A DNA stretch of 36,464 bases from NCBI GenBank assembly GCA_003030785.1, contig PYVH01000027.1, forward strand, positions 1 to 36,464, read 5' to 3'. The DNA comes from Marinobacter sp. B9-2. GTDB taxonomy: Bacteria; Pseudomonadota; Gammaproteobacteria; Pseudomonadales; Oleiphilaceae. Below are positions 19,684 through 31,333 of the stretch, one piece after another. How positions within the stretch are numbered: the stretch's first letter is position 1; every line of letters starts with the position of its first letter. A model generated the notes under the pieces. The model saw only the letters and a program-made list of their open reading frames with translations, made no database searches and was not told the origin of the DNA. Both the position numbers and the translations under genes were made by a program.

Positions 19684-21390
19684 ATGGTTCAGTCGTCTCT
19701 CGCGACGAAATCGCAGTCGTTTGATCTGGTCAAAAGTGAAATAGAACAGACCATCAAGCAGGCAGAATCCAGCCTTGAACGCTTTCAGGAAAACCGCGAA
19801 AGGGGTGAGGATCTCCAGAACTGTGTTGATTTCATCAATCAGTTGCGGGGCATTTTTATCCTGGTGGAACTTCGTGGCGGAATCCTGCTCTGCCAGGAAG
19901 CGGTCACCATGGCCAACGATGTGCCGGTTGGCGCCAACGACGACAAGAACATCCTCCTAACCACCCTCAACAGCGCCCTGTTTATCCTCCGCCGCTACGT
20001 GGAGTATTACCACCAGCAACGGGAAGATCATCCCGAGCTTCTTCTGCCTGTGATCAATGAGCTTCGGGAGGCCCGTCGGGAAAAACCCTATCCCGAATCC
20101 TGTTTTTTCGATGTGGATGTCAAGGAACGCCCGGATTTCTGCGCCGGCCTGTCTTTGCAGGCGTCTGAGGGTGATGAGGCGGATTACGAGATTATGGCCC
20201 GCCGCATGCGCCTGACCTTCCAGGTAGCGCTTCTCGGCATTCTGCGTGACCGAAACGACGTGGTGAACAAAAAGCTGATCGGACGCTCCGCCCGCGGTTT
20301 GGCCCGCCTGTGTCAGGGTGCGCCCATGGGGCAGATGTGGTGTCTGGTCGGCATAGTGGCCGACACCATGCTTGACCGGGCGATGGTCTTTAACAAGGCC
20401 CGCAAGCGCATGTTCATGCGGATCGAAAAATACGCCCGCGAAGTGGTGTACGTGGGTAAAGTCGCCACCGGCAAGGACGCGCCGGATTCGCTGATCCGGG
20501 ATCTGGTGTATTTGCTGTACCGTAGCGGTTCCGCGAACCCTGAAGTGACCGAAGTGCTGTCTGCATACCACCTCGCGCCGGCCGATTTTCCGGATTCCAT
20601 GCTCGAGGCCCATTCCCGCAGGTTGTACGGTCCCGGTAGCGATGTCCTCAAATCGCTGGCGGAAGCCCTGCAGGATGAACTGAACCAGTTGAAAGACAAA
20701 CTGGACATTATTGAGCGTGGTATCGAGCCGGATCTGGCCGAACTGTCTTCCATCGCGGATGCCCTTGAGCGTCTGGCAAACACGCTCGTGATGCTGGACC
20801 TGAACAAGCTGGCGGGCATTGCCCGGGAAGAAGCAGGCAAACTGCGAGGCTGGGAAGAAGAATCCCGATTGCCGGGCGATGATGAACTATACCGCCTGGC
20901 GGACTCCGTGCTTGGTATTGAAGACGCCGTCATGCAGATCGTGACCCGGGGTATTACGTCGGAAACCGATGCTCTGGCCGGCGGCGAACGGAAGCGGGAA
21001 GAGTCGGTGTATCTCCGGGAGGCGCTCTATGTGGTTGCCGATGAAGCCCGTGGAGCGCTGACTCTGGCAAAGCGTGCGATTACCGCCTTCATCGAATCCG
21101 ACTACGACAAACTCCACCTGGCCAACCTTCCGGCAACCCTCCACAGCATCTGGGGTGGCCTGCACATGGTCAATGACCCCGCCGCCGCAGGCGTTCTGGA
21201 GCGTGTGGCTGCGTCTATTCAGGAGCGTCTGCTGGATGCCAAGGAAGCTCCGGCAGCCCAGGTGCTCGAAGCACTTGCGGATGCGCTGACCTCGCTGGAA
21301 TACTACATTGAGAGTATCGGCAAGAGTGAAGATCGCAATGTCGACCTGCTGAAACTCGCTGAATCGTCGCTGGACGATGTAGGTTTGTAA
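19684..21390 (+). CDS. fimL: FimL-like regulator (ChpA N-terminal domain homologue)
   Basis: In Pseudomonas aeruginosa FimL is a cytoplasmic, pole-associated protein that resembles the N-terminus of the hybrid kinase ChpA but lacks phosphotransfer and kinase activity. It links PilG and FimV to the adenylate cyclase CyaB, and so to cAMP, twitching motility and virulence genes. This 568-residue product is of matching length. It opens with FDLVKSEIEQTIKQAESSLE and NCVDFINQLRGIFILVELRG, in line with the ChpA-type start. No receiver, kinase or CheW domain is visible. The C-terminal third contains repeated helical segments like those of the first third. GGGAAG precedes the ATG. The downstream membrane-protein gene starts three bases after the stop. 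Confidence 0.82.
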   Translation: MVQSSLATKSQSFDLVKSEIEQTIKQAESSLERFQENRERGEDLQNCVDFINQLRGIFILVELRGGILLCQEAVTMANDVPVGANDDKNILLTTLNSALFILRRYVEYYHQQREDHPELLLPVINELREARREKPYPESCFFDVDVKERPDFCAGLSLQASEGDEADYEIMARRMRLTFQVALLGILRDRNDVVNKKLIGRSARGLARLCQGAPMGQMWCLVGIVADTMLDRAMVFNKARKRMFMRIEKYAREVVYVGKVATGKDAPDSLIRDLVYLLYRSGSANPEVTEVLSAYHLAPADFPDSMLEAHSRRLYGPGSDVLKSLAEALQDELNQLKDKLDIIERGIEPDLAELSSIADALERLANTLVMLDLNKLAGIAREEAGKLRGWEEESRLPGDDELYRLADSVLGIEDAVMQIVTRGITSETDALAGGERKREESVYLREALYVVADEARGALTLAKRAITAFIESDYDKLHLANLPATLHSIWGGLHMVNDPAAAGVLERVAASIQERLLDAKEAPAAQVLEALADALTSLEYYIESIGKSEDRNVDLLKLAESSLDDVGL

Positions 21391-21393
21391 TTC

Positions 21394-22041
21394 ATGTCCC
21401 ATATGCTCGCTACCATAGTGCTGGCCGCCGCAGGTGCCGTACTGGTGATAGCGGGCCTGCTGTTTTTCAGGCACCCCGGTTGGTTGCTGACCTGGTTAAA
21501 GGGGATGGCGGTGTTTGGCGTCATTCTGGCCGGTCTCTATGTGCTTGTGATCGCAGTGAACCTCACCAGCTATCATTCCCTGGTTGGCATGCAGACCGTT
21601 GCCACCATCTCCACACAGCGACAGGCCGATCAGATCTGGCAGGTGACGCTCAACAGCGACGGCGGTGTACCGACTGTGCGAACACTTCAGGGGGATCAGT
21701 GGCAGGTTGATGTCAGGATTATTCGCTTCTCGGGGCCCCTTCGCTGGCTTGATATTGCGTCAGGATACCGCCTGGAAAGGCTGAGCGGTCGTTATACCTC
21801 CCTGGAACAGGAGCGTTCCTCGCCAAGAACAGCCATTACGCTTTCCGAAGCAGTCTGGCCCGATCTCTGGCGGTGGGACCGGGAGGTCAACCTGCCGTTT
21901 GTGGAGGCTGTGGATGGAAATGCCACCTTCATGCCCATGCGGGATGGCGCAGTGTTTGATGTAAAGCTCTCTTCCTCGGGCCTGGTCTCCGTTCCCATGA
22001 ATGAGCAGGCGAGGGCGGCCGTCCAGTTCTGGAATCAGTAG
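21394..22041 (+). CDS. Unknown two-helix membrane protein, coupled to fimL
   Basis: I do not recognise a named family with certainty; homologues are sometimes labelled as possible multidrug transporters, which the sequence does not support. The 215-residue product has two membrane helices at about 5-24 and 37-56, a short RHPGWLLTWLKG loop between them, then about 155 soluble residues rich in beta strands. By the positive-inside rule the loop is cytoplasmic and the large C-terminal part would be periplasmic. The start lies three bases after the fimL stop and has no strong ribosome binding site of its own, so it probably depends on fimL translation. ATG 21403 is an alternative start. Confidence 0.8.
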   Translation: MSHMLATIVLAAAGAVLVIAGLLFFRHPGWLLTWLKGMAVFGVILAGLYVLVIAVNLTSYHSLVGMQTVATISTQRQADQIWQVTLNSDGGVPTVRTLQGDQWQVDVRIIRFSGPLRWLDIASGYRLERLSGRYTSLEQERSSPRTAITLSEAVWPDLWRWDREVNLPFVEAVDGNATFMPMRDGAVFDVKLSSSGLVSVPMNEQARAAVQFWNQ

Positions 22042-22084
22042 GCCCTTCGGGCCCAAAAAAACCTGCGTCGAAACGCAGGTTTTT
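22041..22084. terminator. Tandem hairpins, bidirectional terminator
   Basis: GGCCC-TTC-GGGCC (22041-22053) is followed at once by AAAAACCTGCGT-type arms. The main stem is ACCTGCGT/ACGCAGGT (22061-22068 and 22073-22080), loop CGAA, extended by four A-T pairs and a T-run. It can end both the fimL unit and the convergent SCP2 gene. Confidence 0.9.
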
Positions 22085-22105
22085 GATGATGCTCAGCGGG
22101 GCCGA

Positions 22106-22420
22106 TCAGCCCATCTTGAACAGCTCGCCCAGCTTGGTTGCCAGCATCATGTCGCCTTCAGCGCGCAGCTGACCAGCCATGAACGCCTGCATACCGTCGG
22201 TCTCGCCGGAAACGATGCCCTGCAGGGTTTCGGAATTCATGATCAGGGTAACGGAGGGATCGTCATGGGCGCCCTCGTGCATCTTGCAGGTGCCATCATT
22301 GATGACCAGGTGGTAGGTCTTGTCGTCTTCGATGTCGAACTGGAACACCAGGTCCAGGCCTTGCGCTGCGTCTGCGTTGAAATTCTGTTCGAGTTTTTCA
22401 AATACCTGAGCTACAGACAT
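22106..22420 (-). CDS. SCP2 sterol-binding domain protein
   Basis: This 104-residue protein consists of a single SCP2 fold, which binds lipids or fatty acyl chains in a hydrophobic pocket. Family features are DLVFQFDIEDDKTYHLVIND, then DDPSVTLIMNSETLQGIVSG and the conserved end AFMAGQLRAEGDMMLATKL. The true ligand in bacteria is not established. There is no signal peptide, so it is cytoplasmic. It diverges from sohB with a 230-base promoter region between, and converges on the fimL unit. Confidence 0.9.
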   Translation of the reverse strand: MSVAQVFEKLEQNFNADAAQGLDLVFQFDIEDDKTYHLVINDGTCKMHEGAHDDPSVTLIMNSETLQGIVSGETDGMQAFMAGQLRAEGDMMLATKLGELFKMG

Positions 22421-22525
22421 TGTTTTACCCTTTTGATGGTTGTCTTGTCATAACACGACGGCTTGATGTCCCTGGCTGCACGAGCCTGTTCGGGTGCCCG
22501 GGTGGAGCCGACCTCGCAATCCGAC

Positions 22526-22552
22526 TTTATAGTGAGTGGTCGGTCCTGTCAA
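22526..22552 (-). promoter_or_regulatory. Candidate strong promoter for the SCP2 gene
   Basis: On the - strand a perfect TTGACA (22547-22552) and TATAAA (22526-22531) are 15 bases apart; a shifted -10, TAAAGT, would give 17. The -10 lies about 105 bases before the ATG. Confidence 0.55.
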
Positions 22553-22560
22553 GATCGATC

Positions 22561-22572
22561 GAACGCTTGTTT
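22561..22572. promoter_or_regulatory. GAAC-N4-GTTT motif, possible fatty-acid regulator site
   Basis: GAACGCTTGTTT is close to the PsrA-type box (AAAC-N4-GTTT). It lies between the divergent SCP2 and sohB promoters, only eight bases upstream of the SCP2 -35. One match to a short motif is weak evidence, so the call is tentative. Confidence 0.25.
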
Positions 22573-22589
22573 TAATTTTTTTGCTCTCC

Positions 22590-22618
22590 TTATCACCATA
22601 AATTCGGTAAGTTACACT
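22590..22618 (+). promoter_or_regulatory. Candidate sigma-70 promoter for sohB
   Basis: TTATCA (22590-22595), 17 bases, then TACACT (22613-22618), about 32 bases before the TTG start. The region is preceded by T-rich sequence that could act as an UP element. Confidence 0.5.
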
Positions 22619-22650
22619 CTTGTCCTTGCACACTGAGTTGGAGAAGCACT

Positions 22651-23712
22651 TTGGAGTTCCTGACAGAATACGGTTTGTTTTTAGCCAAGATCGTTACTTT
22701 CGTAGTGGCGGCCCTGGTGGTGATCTCTGTCATCATGTCCGCGGCCCAGAAGGATCGGGGCGATCATGAGGGCGAGGGAGAGCTCAAGATCCGGAAACTG
22801 AACGAAAAATACGAGAAACTGCGTGAGGCCATTCAGGCACGGCTGATGTCTGGCCCGCAACGCAAGGCATTCCACAAGGCCCGGAAGAAACTGGAGAAGG
22901 CCGAGAAAAAAGCGGCCAAGGCCGCGAAGGATACCGGCGAGCAGGATGACAGCCGCAGCCGCGTTTACGTCCTCGATTTTGACGGCGATATCAAGGCCAG
23001 CGATACAGACCCGCTTCGGCGTGCCATTACCGCGGTACTGAGCGTTGCTGATCCGGAGAAAGACGAAGTTGTCATCCGTCTGGAAAGCGGCGGCGGGCTG
23101 GTCCATTCCTATGGCCTTGCAGCCGCCCAGCTGGACCGGATTCGCAGCAAGGGTGTGCGCCTTACTGCCTGTGTCGACAAGGTCGCGGCCAGCGGTGGTT
23201 ACATGATGGCCTGTGTTGCCGACCGGATTGTTGCCTCGCCGTTTGCCATTCTTGGCTCCATCGGCGTGGTTGCCCAACTGCCCAACTTTCACCGTTTTCT
23301 CAAGAAAAACGATGTCGACTTCGAAGTGCTGACCGCCGGCGAGCACAAGCGCACCATGACCATCTTCGGTGAGAACACCGACAAGGGCCGTCAGAAATTC
23401 CTGGAAGACCTTGAAGACACCCACGGTCTCTTTAAAGAGTATGTGAGCGAACGACGTCCGGACCTGGATATCACCGCGGTTGCCAATGGCGATATCTGGT
23501 TTGGCAAGCGGGCGCTGGAGGTAAAACTGATCGATGAGATCAAGACCTCCGACGAATATCTCATTGAAGCCTGCGACCGCGCAGACGTAGTCTCAGTGGC
23601 ATACCAGCGCAAACGGACCCTTCCGGAAAAGCTCGGATTGGCAACCAGTGCAGCGCTTGAACACACGGTCTGGAAAGTGCTGGGTGCCTTCCGCAACCAG
23701 AAGTTCCAGTAG
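22651..23712 (+). CDS. sohB: Inner-membrane serine protease SohB (SppA/S49 family)
   Basis: SohB is an S49 family protease anchored in the inner membrane, first known as a multicopy suppressor of htrA in E. coli. The 353-residue protein has one N-terminal membrane helix at about 10-30, then a Lys-rich, helical linker (40-95) and the protease core. The likely dyad is Ser181 in KVAASGGYMMAC and Lys233 in AGEHKRTMT. Other family marks are IRLESGGGLVHSYGLAAAQ and GSIGVVAQLPNF. The start is a TTG, chosen because GGAGAAG lies four bases before it and no ATG occurs before the membrane helix. An acuI-type gene follows 20 bases after the stop. Confidence 0.93.
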   Translation: MEFLTEYGLFLAKIVTFVVAALVVISVIMSAAQKDRGDHEGEGELKIRKLNEKYEKLREAIQARLMSGPQRKAFHKARKKLEKAEKKAAKAAKDTGEQDDSRSRVYVLDFDGDIKASDTDPLRRAITAVLSVADPEKDEVVIRLESGGGLVHSYGLAAAQLDRIRSKGVRLTACVDKVAASGGYMMACVADRIVASPFAILGSIGVVAQLPNFHRFLKKNDVDFEVLTAGEHKRTMTIFGENTDKGRQKFLEDLEDTHGLFKEYVSERRPDLDITAVANGDIWFGKRALEVKLIDEIKTSDEYLIEACDRADVVSVAYQRKRTLPEKLGLATSAALEHTVWKVLGAFRNQKFQ

Positions 23713-23732
23713 ACCACTGAAAACGGGGAACA

Positions 23733-24734
23733 ATGATGACAACCAATACCGAATTCAAAGCCTGGCGTGTTGAAGAGCAGAACGGTGAGTATGTCGGCGC
23801 CGAGAAAACCCTGAGCACCGGCGACCTGCCCGATGGCGAGGTCCTGATCCGGGTCAGCCACTCCTCGCTTAACTACAAGGACGCGCTGTCAGCTTCCGGC
23901 AACAAGGGTGTCACCCGTTCTTTCCCCCATACACCGGGCATCGACGCGGCCGGTGAGGTTGTTGACTCTGCCACGGGCACGCCGTCGAACGACAGCCCCG
24001 TGATCGTGACCGGCTACGACCTGGGCATGAACACCGACGGTGGCTTTGGCGAATACATCCGCGTTCCTGCCGCCTGGTGCGTCCCCATGCCTGACGGGTG
24101 GAACGCCCGCACCGCCATGATCTATGGCACCGCCGGCCTCACCGCCGGGCTTTGTGTTCAGAAACTCCTGACCATGGGCGCCAAACCGGAGCAGGGCAAA
24201 GTCGCCGTTTCCGGCGCCTCTGGTGCCGTCGGCACCGTTGCGGTGGAACTGCTTTCCAAGCTAGGGTTCGACGTCGTCGCCATCAGCGGCAAGGCCGACC
24301 ACGCGGACGATCTCAAGGCTCTGGGCGCCAAGGAAGTGGTGGGCCGTGAAACCCTGGCGGAAGAAAAGAAGCCTCTCGTTAAACCTGCGTTTGCCAACGC
24401 TGTGGATACCGTGGGCGGTGGCCCGCTGGCCGAACTGCTCAAGCAGATTCAGCCTGGTGGCTCTGTCTCTTGCTGCGGCCTTGTCGCCGGTCCAGGTCTT
24501 CAGACCACCGTGCTGCCGTTTATCCTGCGAGGCGTGAATCTGCTGGGTGTGGATTCGGTTGAGATTCCGCTGGCGGAGAAAGAGGCCGTGTGGAAGAAGT
24601 TTTCAGGAGAGTGGGCGTGTCCGAAGACCGAGGCTTCCGCTCGTGATATCGGTCGTGGTGAGCTCGATGGGGCGCTGAAGGCGTTCTTGAAAGGCGAGTC
24701 AGCCGGCAAGATCGTTTTGGATCATTCGAAGTAG
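23733..24734 (+). CDS. acuI: Acrylyl-CoA reductase (NADPH)-type oxidoreductase, YhdH/AcuI family
   Basis: AcuI reduces acryloyl-CoA to propionyl-CoA with NADPH and removes this toxic intermediate of DMSP and 3-hydroxypropionate metabolism. The 333-residue protein is a zinc-free medium-chain reductase. Family marks are VSHSSLNYKDALSASG, FPHTPGIDAAGEV, the YGTAGLTAGLCVQKL helix and the Rossmann motif VSGASGAVGTVAVELLSKLG. No structural-zinc Cys cluster is present, as expected. GGGGA precedes two adjacent ATGs; the first is used. It probably shares a transcript with sohB. DMSP use is plausible in a marine host, but no DMSP lyase gene is in the window, so the natural substrate is an inference from the family. 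Confidence 0.85.
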   Translation: MMTTNTEFKAWRVEEQNGEYVGAEKTLSTGDLPDGEVLIRVSHSSLNYKDALSASGNKGVTRSFPHTPGIDAAGEVVDSATGTPSNDSPVIVTGYDLGMNTDGGFGEYIRVPAAWCVPMPDGWNARTAMIYGTAGLTAGLCVQKLLTMGAKPEQGKVAVSGASGAVGTVAVELLSKLGFDVVAISGKADHADDLKALGAKEVVGRETLAEEKKPLVKPAFANAVDTVGGGPLAELLKQIQPGGSVSCCGLVAGPGLQTTVLPFILRGVNLLGVDSVEIPLAEKEAVWKKFSGEWACPKTEASARDIGRGELDGALKAFLKGESAGKIVLDHSK

Positions 24735-24752
24735 GCGCTTGTAGTCGGGGGT

Positions 24753-24788
24753 GTTTGTCGGATTACGGCTTTGCCTAACCCGACAAAC
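24753..24788. repeat. Imperfect palindrome between convergent genes
   Basis: A 36-base palindrome has 9-bp perfect outer arms, GTTTGTCGG and CCGACAAAC. Inside are an A-C mismatch, ATT-type pairs, a bulged C and GGC/GCC closing on TTT. It lies between acuI (+) and DUF934 (-). Both half-sites resemble TGTCGGRTTASGGC, a pattern I recall as a common dispersed intergenic repeat in proteobacteria. There is only one copy here, so repeat status is inferred. It could also act as a terminator. Confidence 0.6.
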
Positions 24789-24832
24789 AGTACTCAGAAG
24801 GTTGTATAGAAGAGAGAGGACTCCCTGCTAAA

Positions 24833-25339
24833 TCAAGACGCCCGGCGCCGGAATAGCGGAACGTCGGTGTCGGTCGCGGCCTGGTAGCCCTGACTGAAGA
24901 AGTTCAGGCACTTCTGCGCCTTGGTGATGTCCTTGTCGGCCCTCAGAACATAGGCATCAAATCCGCAGCGCTTCATGAACTGCAACTGGTCCAGCAGCAC
25001 GTCGCCGATGGCACGCAGTTCGTTCACATAGCCAAAGCGCTCCCGCAGCAACCGGCCAATGCTGTAGCCCCGGCCATCACTGAACTTCGGGAAATTCACC
25101 GCAATCACCGGCAGTTCATTCACGTGACCCTCCAGAATCTCCGGCTCATCGTGGCTGTCGAACCACACGCCGATATCCTGCCGCCCGGTGAAATGCTCAT
25201 AGCCGGCAAGCCACAGGTCCGCGGGAATCAGCGCCGGCTGGTCCGCCGGAATGTCCAGCGATTCGCCTTCGGCCGGGCGGGGCACAACAACCCAGTTATC
25301 CTCACGGATACTGCCATCTTGTGAAATTACGTTAGGCAT
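24833..25339 (-). CDS. DUF934 family protein, CysI partner
   Basis: DUF934 proteins lie next to sulfite reductase genes and are thought to take part in sulfite reduction; a biochemical role is not established. The 168-residue product has VPRPAEGESLDIPADQPALI (20 residues), then PVIAVNFPKFSDGRGYSIGRLL (seen as PVIAVNFPKF and SDGRGYSIGRLL) and LDQLQFMKRCGFDAYVLRAD, all typical. No cofactor motif is obvious. The start at 25339 fits the family and lies inside the last codons of cysI, an eight-base overlap that points to coupled translation. Confidence 0.9.
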   Translation of the reverse strand: MPNVISQDGSIREDNWVVVPRPAEGESLDIPADQPALIPADLWLAGYEHFTGRQDIGVWFDSHDEPEILEGHVNELPVIAVNFPKFSDGRGYSIGRLLRERFGYVNELRAIGDVLLDQLQFMKRCGFDAYVLRADKDITKAQKCLNFFSQGYQAATDTDVPLFRRRAS

Positions 25340-26984
25340 AAACCCGCTCCTTGAAAGGATCAATTCCTACACGGCGATAGGTATCCAGGAAGGTTTCCTC
25401 TTCCGTGCGCTTATCCACGTAGACGTCAATGATCTTGGAAATCACCTGGGGCATCTCGTCCCGTGCAAATGACGGCCCCAGAATCTTGCCGATTGAGGCG
25501 TCATGATGGGATGAGCCGCCAAGGCTGATCTGATAGAACTCCTGACCTTTCTTGTCGACGCCAAGTACACCGATATTGCCGACATGGTGGTGCCCGCAGG
25601 CATTCATGCAGCCGGAGATGTTCAGATCAATGTTGCCCAGGTCGTACAGGTAGTCCAGGTCATCGAACTGCCGCTGGATGGCCTCCGCTACCGGAATGGA
25701 CTTTGCGTTGGCCAGGGCGCAGTAATCACCGCCAGGGCAGCAGATAACGTCCGTCAGGGTGTTCAGGTTTGCGGTACCGAAGCCCATTGGGGTAATGGCC
25801 TGCCACAGTTCCAGCAATCGGTCCTGGCGCACGTCTGCCAGCACAACATTCTGCTGGTGAGTTACCCGGATTTCGCCGAAGCTGAACTCGTCTGCCAGCT
25901 CGGCAATCTGTTCCAGTTGCTTGTCACTCACGTCTCCAGGAGGCGTGCCGGTCTTCTTCATTGTCAGACTGACGATGGCATAGCCCGGCTTTTTGTGAGT
26001 GTCCACGTTGTGGGTAAGCCACTGGTCGAATTCCCGGTGCTCGAACCGCTGGCTGGCCAGAAGATCCGTGGCATTGTCCAGATTCGCGTAATCCGGCTCG
26101 GTAAAGTAAGCCTGGATGCGTTGAACCGCCTCCGGGGTCAGCCGGGTGGGGGAATCCTTGATGTGCTGCCACTCGGCTTCCACCTTTTCGGCAAAGCCCT
26201 CCGGGGTCAGGGCCTTGACCAGGATCTTGATACGGGCCTTGAACTTGTTGTCGCGCCGGCCATAGCGGTTATAGACGCGCAGCACCGCTTCCAGATAGGT
26301 CAGCAGATCCATCTCCGGGAGGAATTCGCGAATGACCGGCCCGACCATGGGGGTGCGGCCCAGGCCGCCGCCCACGTGGACCCGGAAGCCCAGCTCGCCG
26401 GCTTCATTGCGTACCATTTGCAGGCCGATGTCGTGCACCTGGATGGCGGCGCGGTCGGTGTGCTCGGAAGCATTTACCGCAACCTTGAACTTCCTGGGCA
26501 GGAAGGCGAATTCCGGGTGAAACGTGGACCACTGCCGAATGATTTCGCAGTAAGGGCGAGGATCAGCAATCTCATCCGACTGAACGCCGGAGAACTGGTC
26601 CGTGGTGGTGTTTCGAATGCAGTTGCCGCTGGTCTGGTTGGCATGCATTTCCACTTCCGCCAGCTCCGCGAGGATGTCGGGAACGTCTTCCAGTGCGGGC
26701 CAGTTGAGCTGCACGTTCTGGCGCGTGGTGAAATGCGCGTAGCCCTTGTCGTAGTCCCGGGTGATCCGGGCAAGCCGGCGCAGCTGGTCCGAGCGCATCA
26801 TGCCGTAGGGAACACAGATCCTGAGCATGGGGGCAAGGCGCTGAACGTACAGGCCGTTCTGCAGGCGAAGGGGAAGAAATTCGTCTTCAGCCAGCTCTCC
26901 GGCCAGGGCCCTCTCGGTCTGGTCACGGAACTGGGCAACCCTCTCGGCAGCCATTTGCCGATCGTGTTCATCGTATACGTACAT
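25332..26984 (-). CDS. cysI: Assimilatory sulfite reductase hemoprotein (CysI-type)
   Basis: The enzyme reduces sulfite to sulfide with six electrons, using coupled siroheme and a 4Fe-4S cluster. The 550-residue protein has the two-fold nitrite/sulfite reductase repeat. Siroheme contacts are visible in HFTTRQNVQLNWP and NCIRNTTTD. The cluster ligands are Cys416-X5-Cys422 (CCPGGDYC) and Cys459-X3-Cys463 (CMNACGHHH). Length and motifs suit the CysI type found in Pseudomonas. No flavoprotein partner cysJ is nearby, so the electron donor may be ferredoxin or a distant reductase. It forms an overlapping pair with DUF934, and its siroheme precursor comes from CobA. Confidence 0.94.
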   Translation of the reverse strand: MYVYDEHDRQMAAERVAQFRDQTERALAGELAEDEFLPLRLQNGLYVQRLAPMLRICVPYGMMRSDQLRRLARITRDYDKGYAHFTTRQNVQLNWPALEDVPDILAELAEVEMHANQTSGNCIRNTTTDQFSGVQSDEIADPRPYCEIIRQWSTFHPEFAFLPRKFKVAVNASEHTDRAAIQVHDIGLQMVRNEAGELGFRVHVGGGLGRTPMVGPVIREFLPEMDLLTYLEAVLRVYNRYGRRDNKFKARIKILVKALTPEGFAEKVEAEWQHIKDSPTRLTPEAVQRIQAYFTEPDYANLDNATDLLASQRFEHREFDQWLTHNVDTHKKPGYAIVSLTMKKTGTPPGDVSDKQLEQIAELADEFSFGEIRVTHQQNVVLADVRQDRLLELWQAITPMGFGTANLNTLTDVICCPGGDYCALANAKSIPVAEAIQRQFDDLDYLYDLGNIDLNISGCMNACGHHHVGNIGVLGVDKKGQEFYQISLGGSSHHDASIGKILGPSFARDEMPQVISKIIDVYVDKRTEEETFLDTYRRVGIDPFKERVYA

Positions 26985-27204
26985 AGTGGGAAGATCCTGC
27001 TTGAAAGCGACATATCCAGGCCAACGGCCTTATATCTGAGGGGAAGGATAACAGCGGGTTTTTATTCTTAAAATGATTATTTCAAAATATGTTTATCGAT
27101 TCAGGCGATAAGCAAGCGGAACAATGGACTGGACGAATATCAATTAAGTGCTTAACTTAAAGGACAAGAAAAATACGAGATCAAACTCGGAAAGAGGAAC
27201 AGAC
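26985..27204. promoter_or_regulatory. Divergent control region of cysI and the small membrane peptide
   Basis: This 220-base gap holds a markedly AT-rich block at about 27059-27105, unlike the GC-rich surroundings. That suits a CysB-controlled cysI promoter, but no defined CysB site was recognised. Nearer the peptide gene, TTAAGT (27144-27149) and ACTTAA (27155-27160) form a perfect inverted repeat with a 5-base spacer, which could be an operator or part of the peptide promoter. Confidence 0.4.
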
Positions 27205-27309
27205 ATGAAAAAGACCGTACGCTCTGACAGCCAGGCTGACGCCGTTGCCGCCGTTCTTTTGGTGGTTCTTGCTGTCGCATTCGCTGTGGTCTGGGTTGCT
27301 GGCCAGTAA
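27205..27309 (+). CDS. Putative 34-residue single-helix membrane peptide
   Basis: No function is known to me. The frame starts at ATG with AGAGGA well placed nine bases before it, and encodes MKKTVRSDSQADAVAAVLLV (first 20 residues), then a continued hydrophobic stretch and the end VWVAGQ. It has a positive N-terminus and one membrane helix at about 13-32, so the N-terminus should be cytoplasmic. The good ribosome site, the AT-rich promoter region in front and a stop just before a hairpin all suggest a real gene. It converges on the DUF2970 gene, another small membrane protein, with two bases between the stop codons. Confidence 0.6.
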   Translation: MKKTVRSDSQADAVAAVLLVVLAVAFAVVWVAGQ

Positions 27310-27326
27310 TTTTAATGACTGGCCAG
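27299..27326. terminator. Inverted repeat across two convergent stop codons
   Basis: CTGGCCAGT (27299-27307) and ACTGGCCAG (27318-27326) are perfect 9-bp arms around the AT-rich loop AATTTTAATG. The arms lie within the last codons of the peptide gene (+) and the DUF2970 gene (-). No T-run follows on either strand, so termination efficiency is uncertain. Confidence 0.5.
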
Positions 27327-27548
27327 AACCAGGTTCACGATTACAATCAGACCCACCACAAAGCCGGCGGTGAACAGAATGCCGGCGATGATGTAGGGCC
27401 ATGGGCTGTGGCTTGAAAAGTCCTCTTCCCGGCGCTTGTCGGACTGAACCCCGAAAGCGCCGGCGAGGATGCTCTGCATGATTTTCAGAACGCCCGGTCC
27501 TCGTGGCTTCTGTTGATCCTTTTTTTCTGCCTCTGAAGACTCAGTCAT
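27312..27548 (-). CDS. DUF2970 family small membrane protein
   Basis: Function unknown. The 78-residue protein has a charged, Lys/Glu-rich N-terminus, then the conserved segment VLKIMQSILAGAFGVQSDKRREEDF, of which ILAGAFGVQS is the clearest family mark. The HSPWPYIIAGILFTAGFVVG stretch opens its single membrane helix near the C-terminus. It starts 33 bases after the metH stop on the same strand, so it is probably the last gene of that transcript. It ends head-to-head with the 34-residue peptide gene. Confidence 0.85.
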   Translation of the reverse strand: MTESSEAEKKDQQKPRGPGVLKIMQSILAGAFGVQSDKRREEDFSSHSPWPYIIAGILFTAGFVVGLIVIVNLVLASH

Positions 27549-27581
27549 ACATCTGCCCCTGAACGTTGTCCGGTCCGAAAC

Positions 27582-31280
<3,699 letters not shown>

Positions 31281-31333
31281 AGGATTACTTCCGGATGTCG
31301 TTATTAACGCTGTATTAATTTCAATGGCGCGGG

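Noticed and set aside
25584-27071. 495-codon + strand frame over cysI
   Set aside because: It is antisense to cysI, whose motifs are all intact, and has no start signal of its own.
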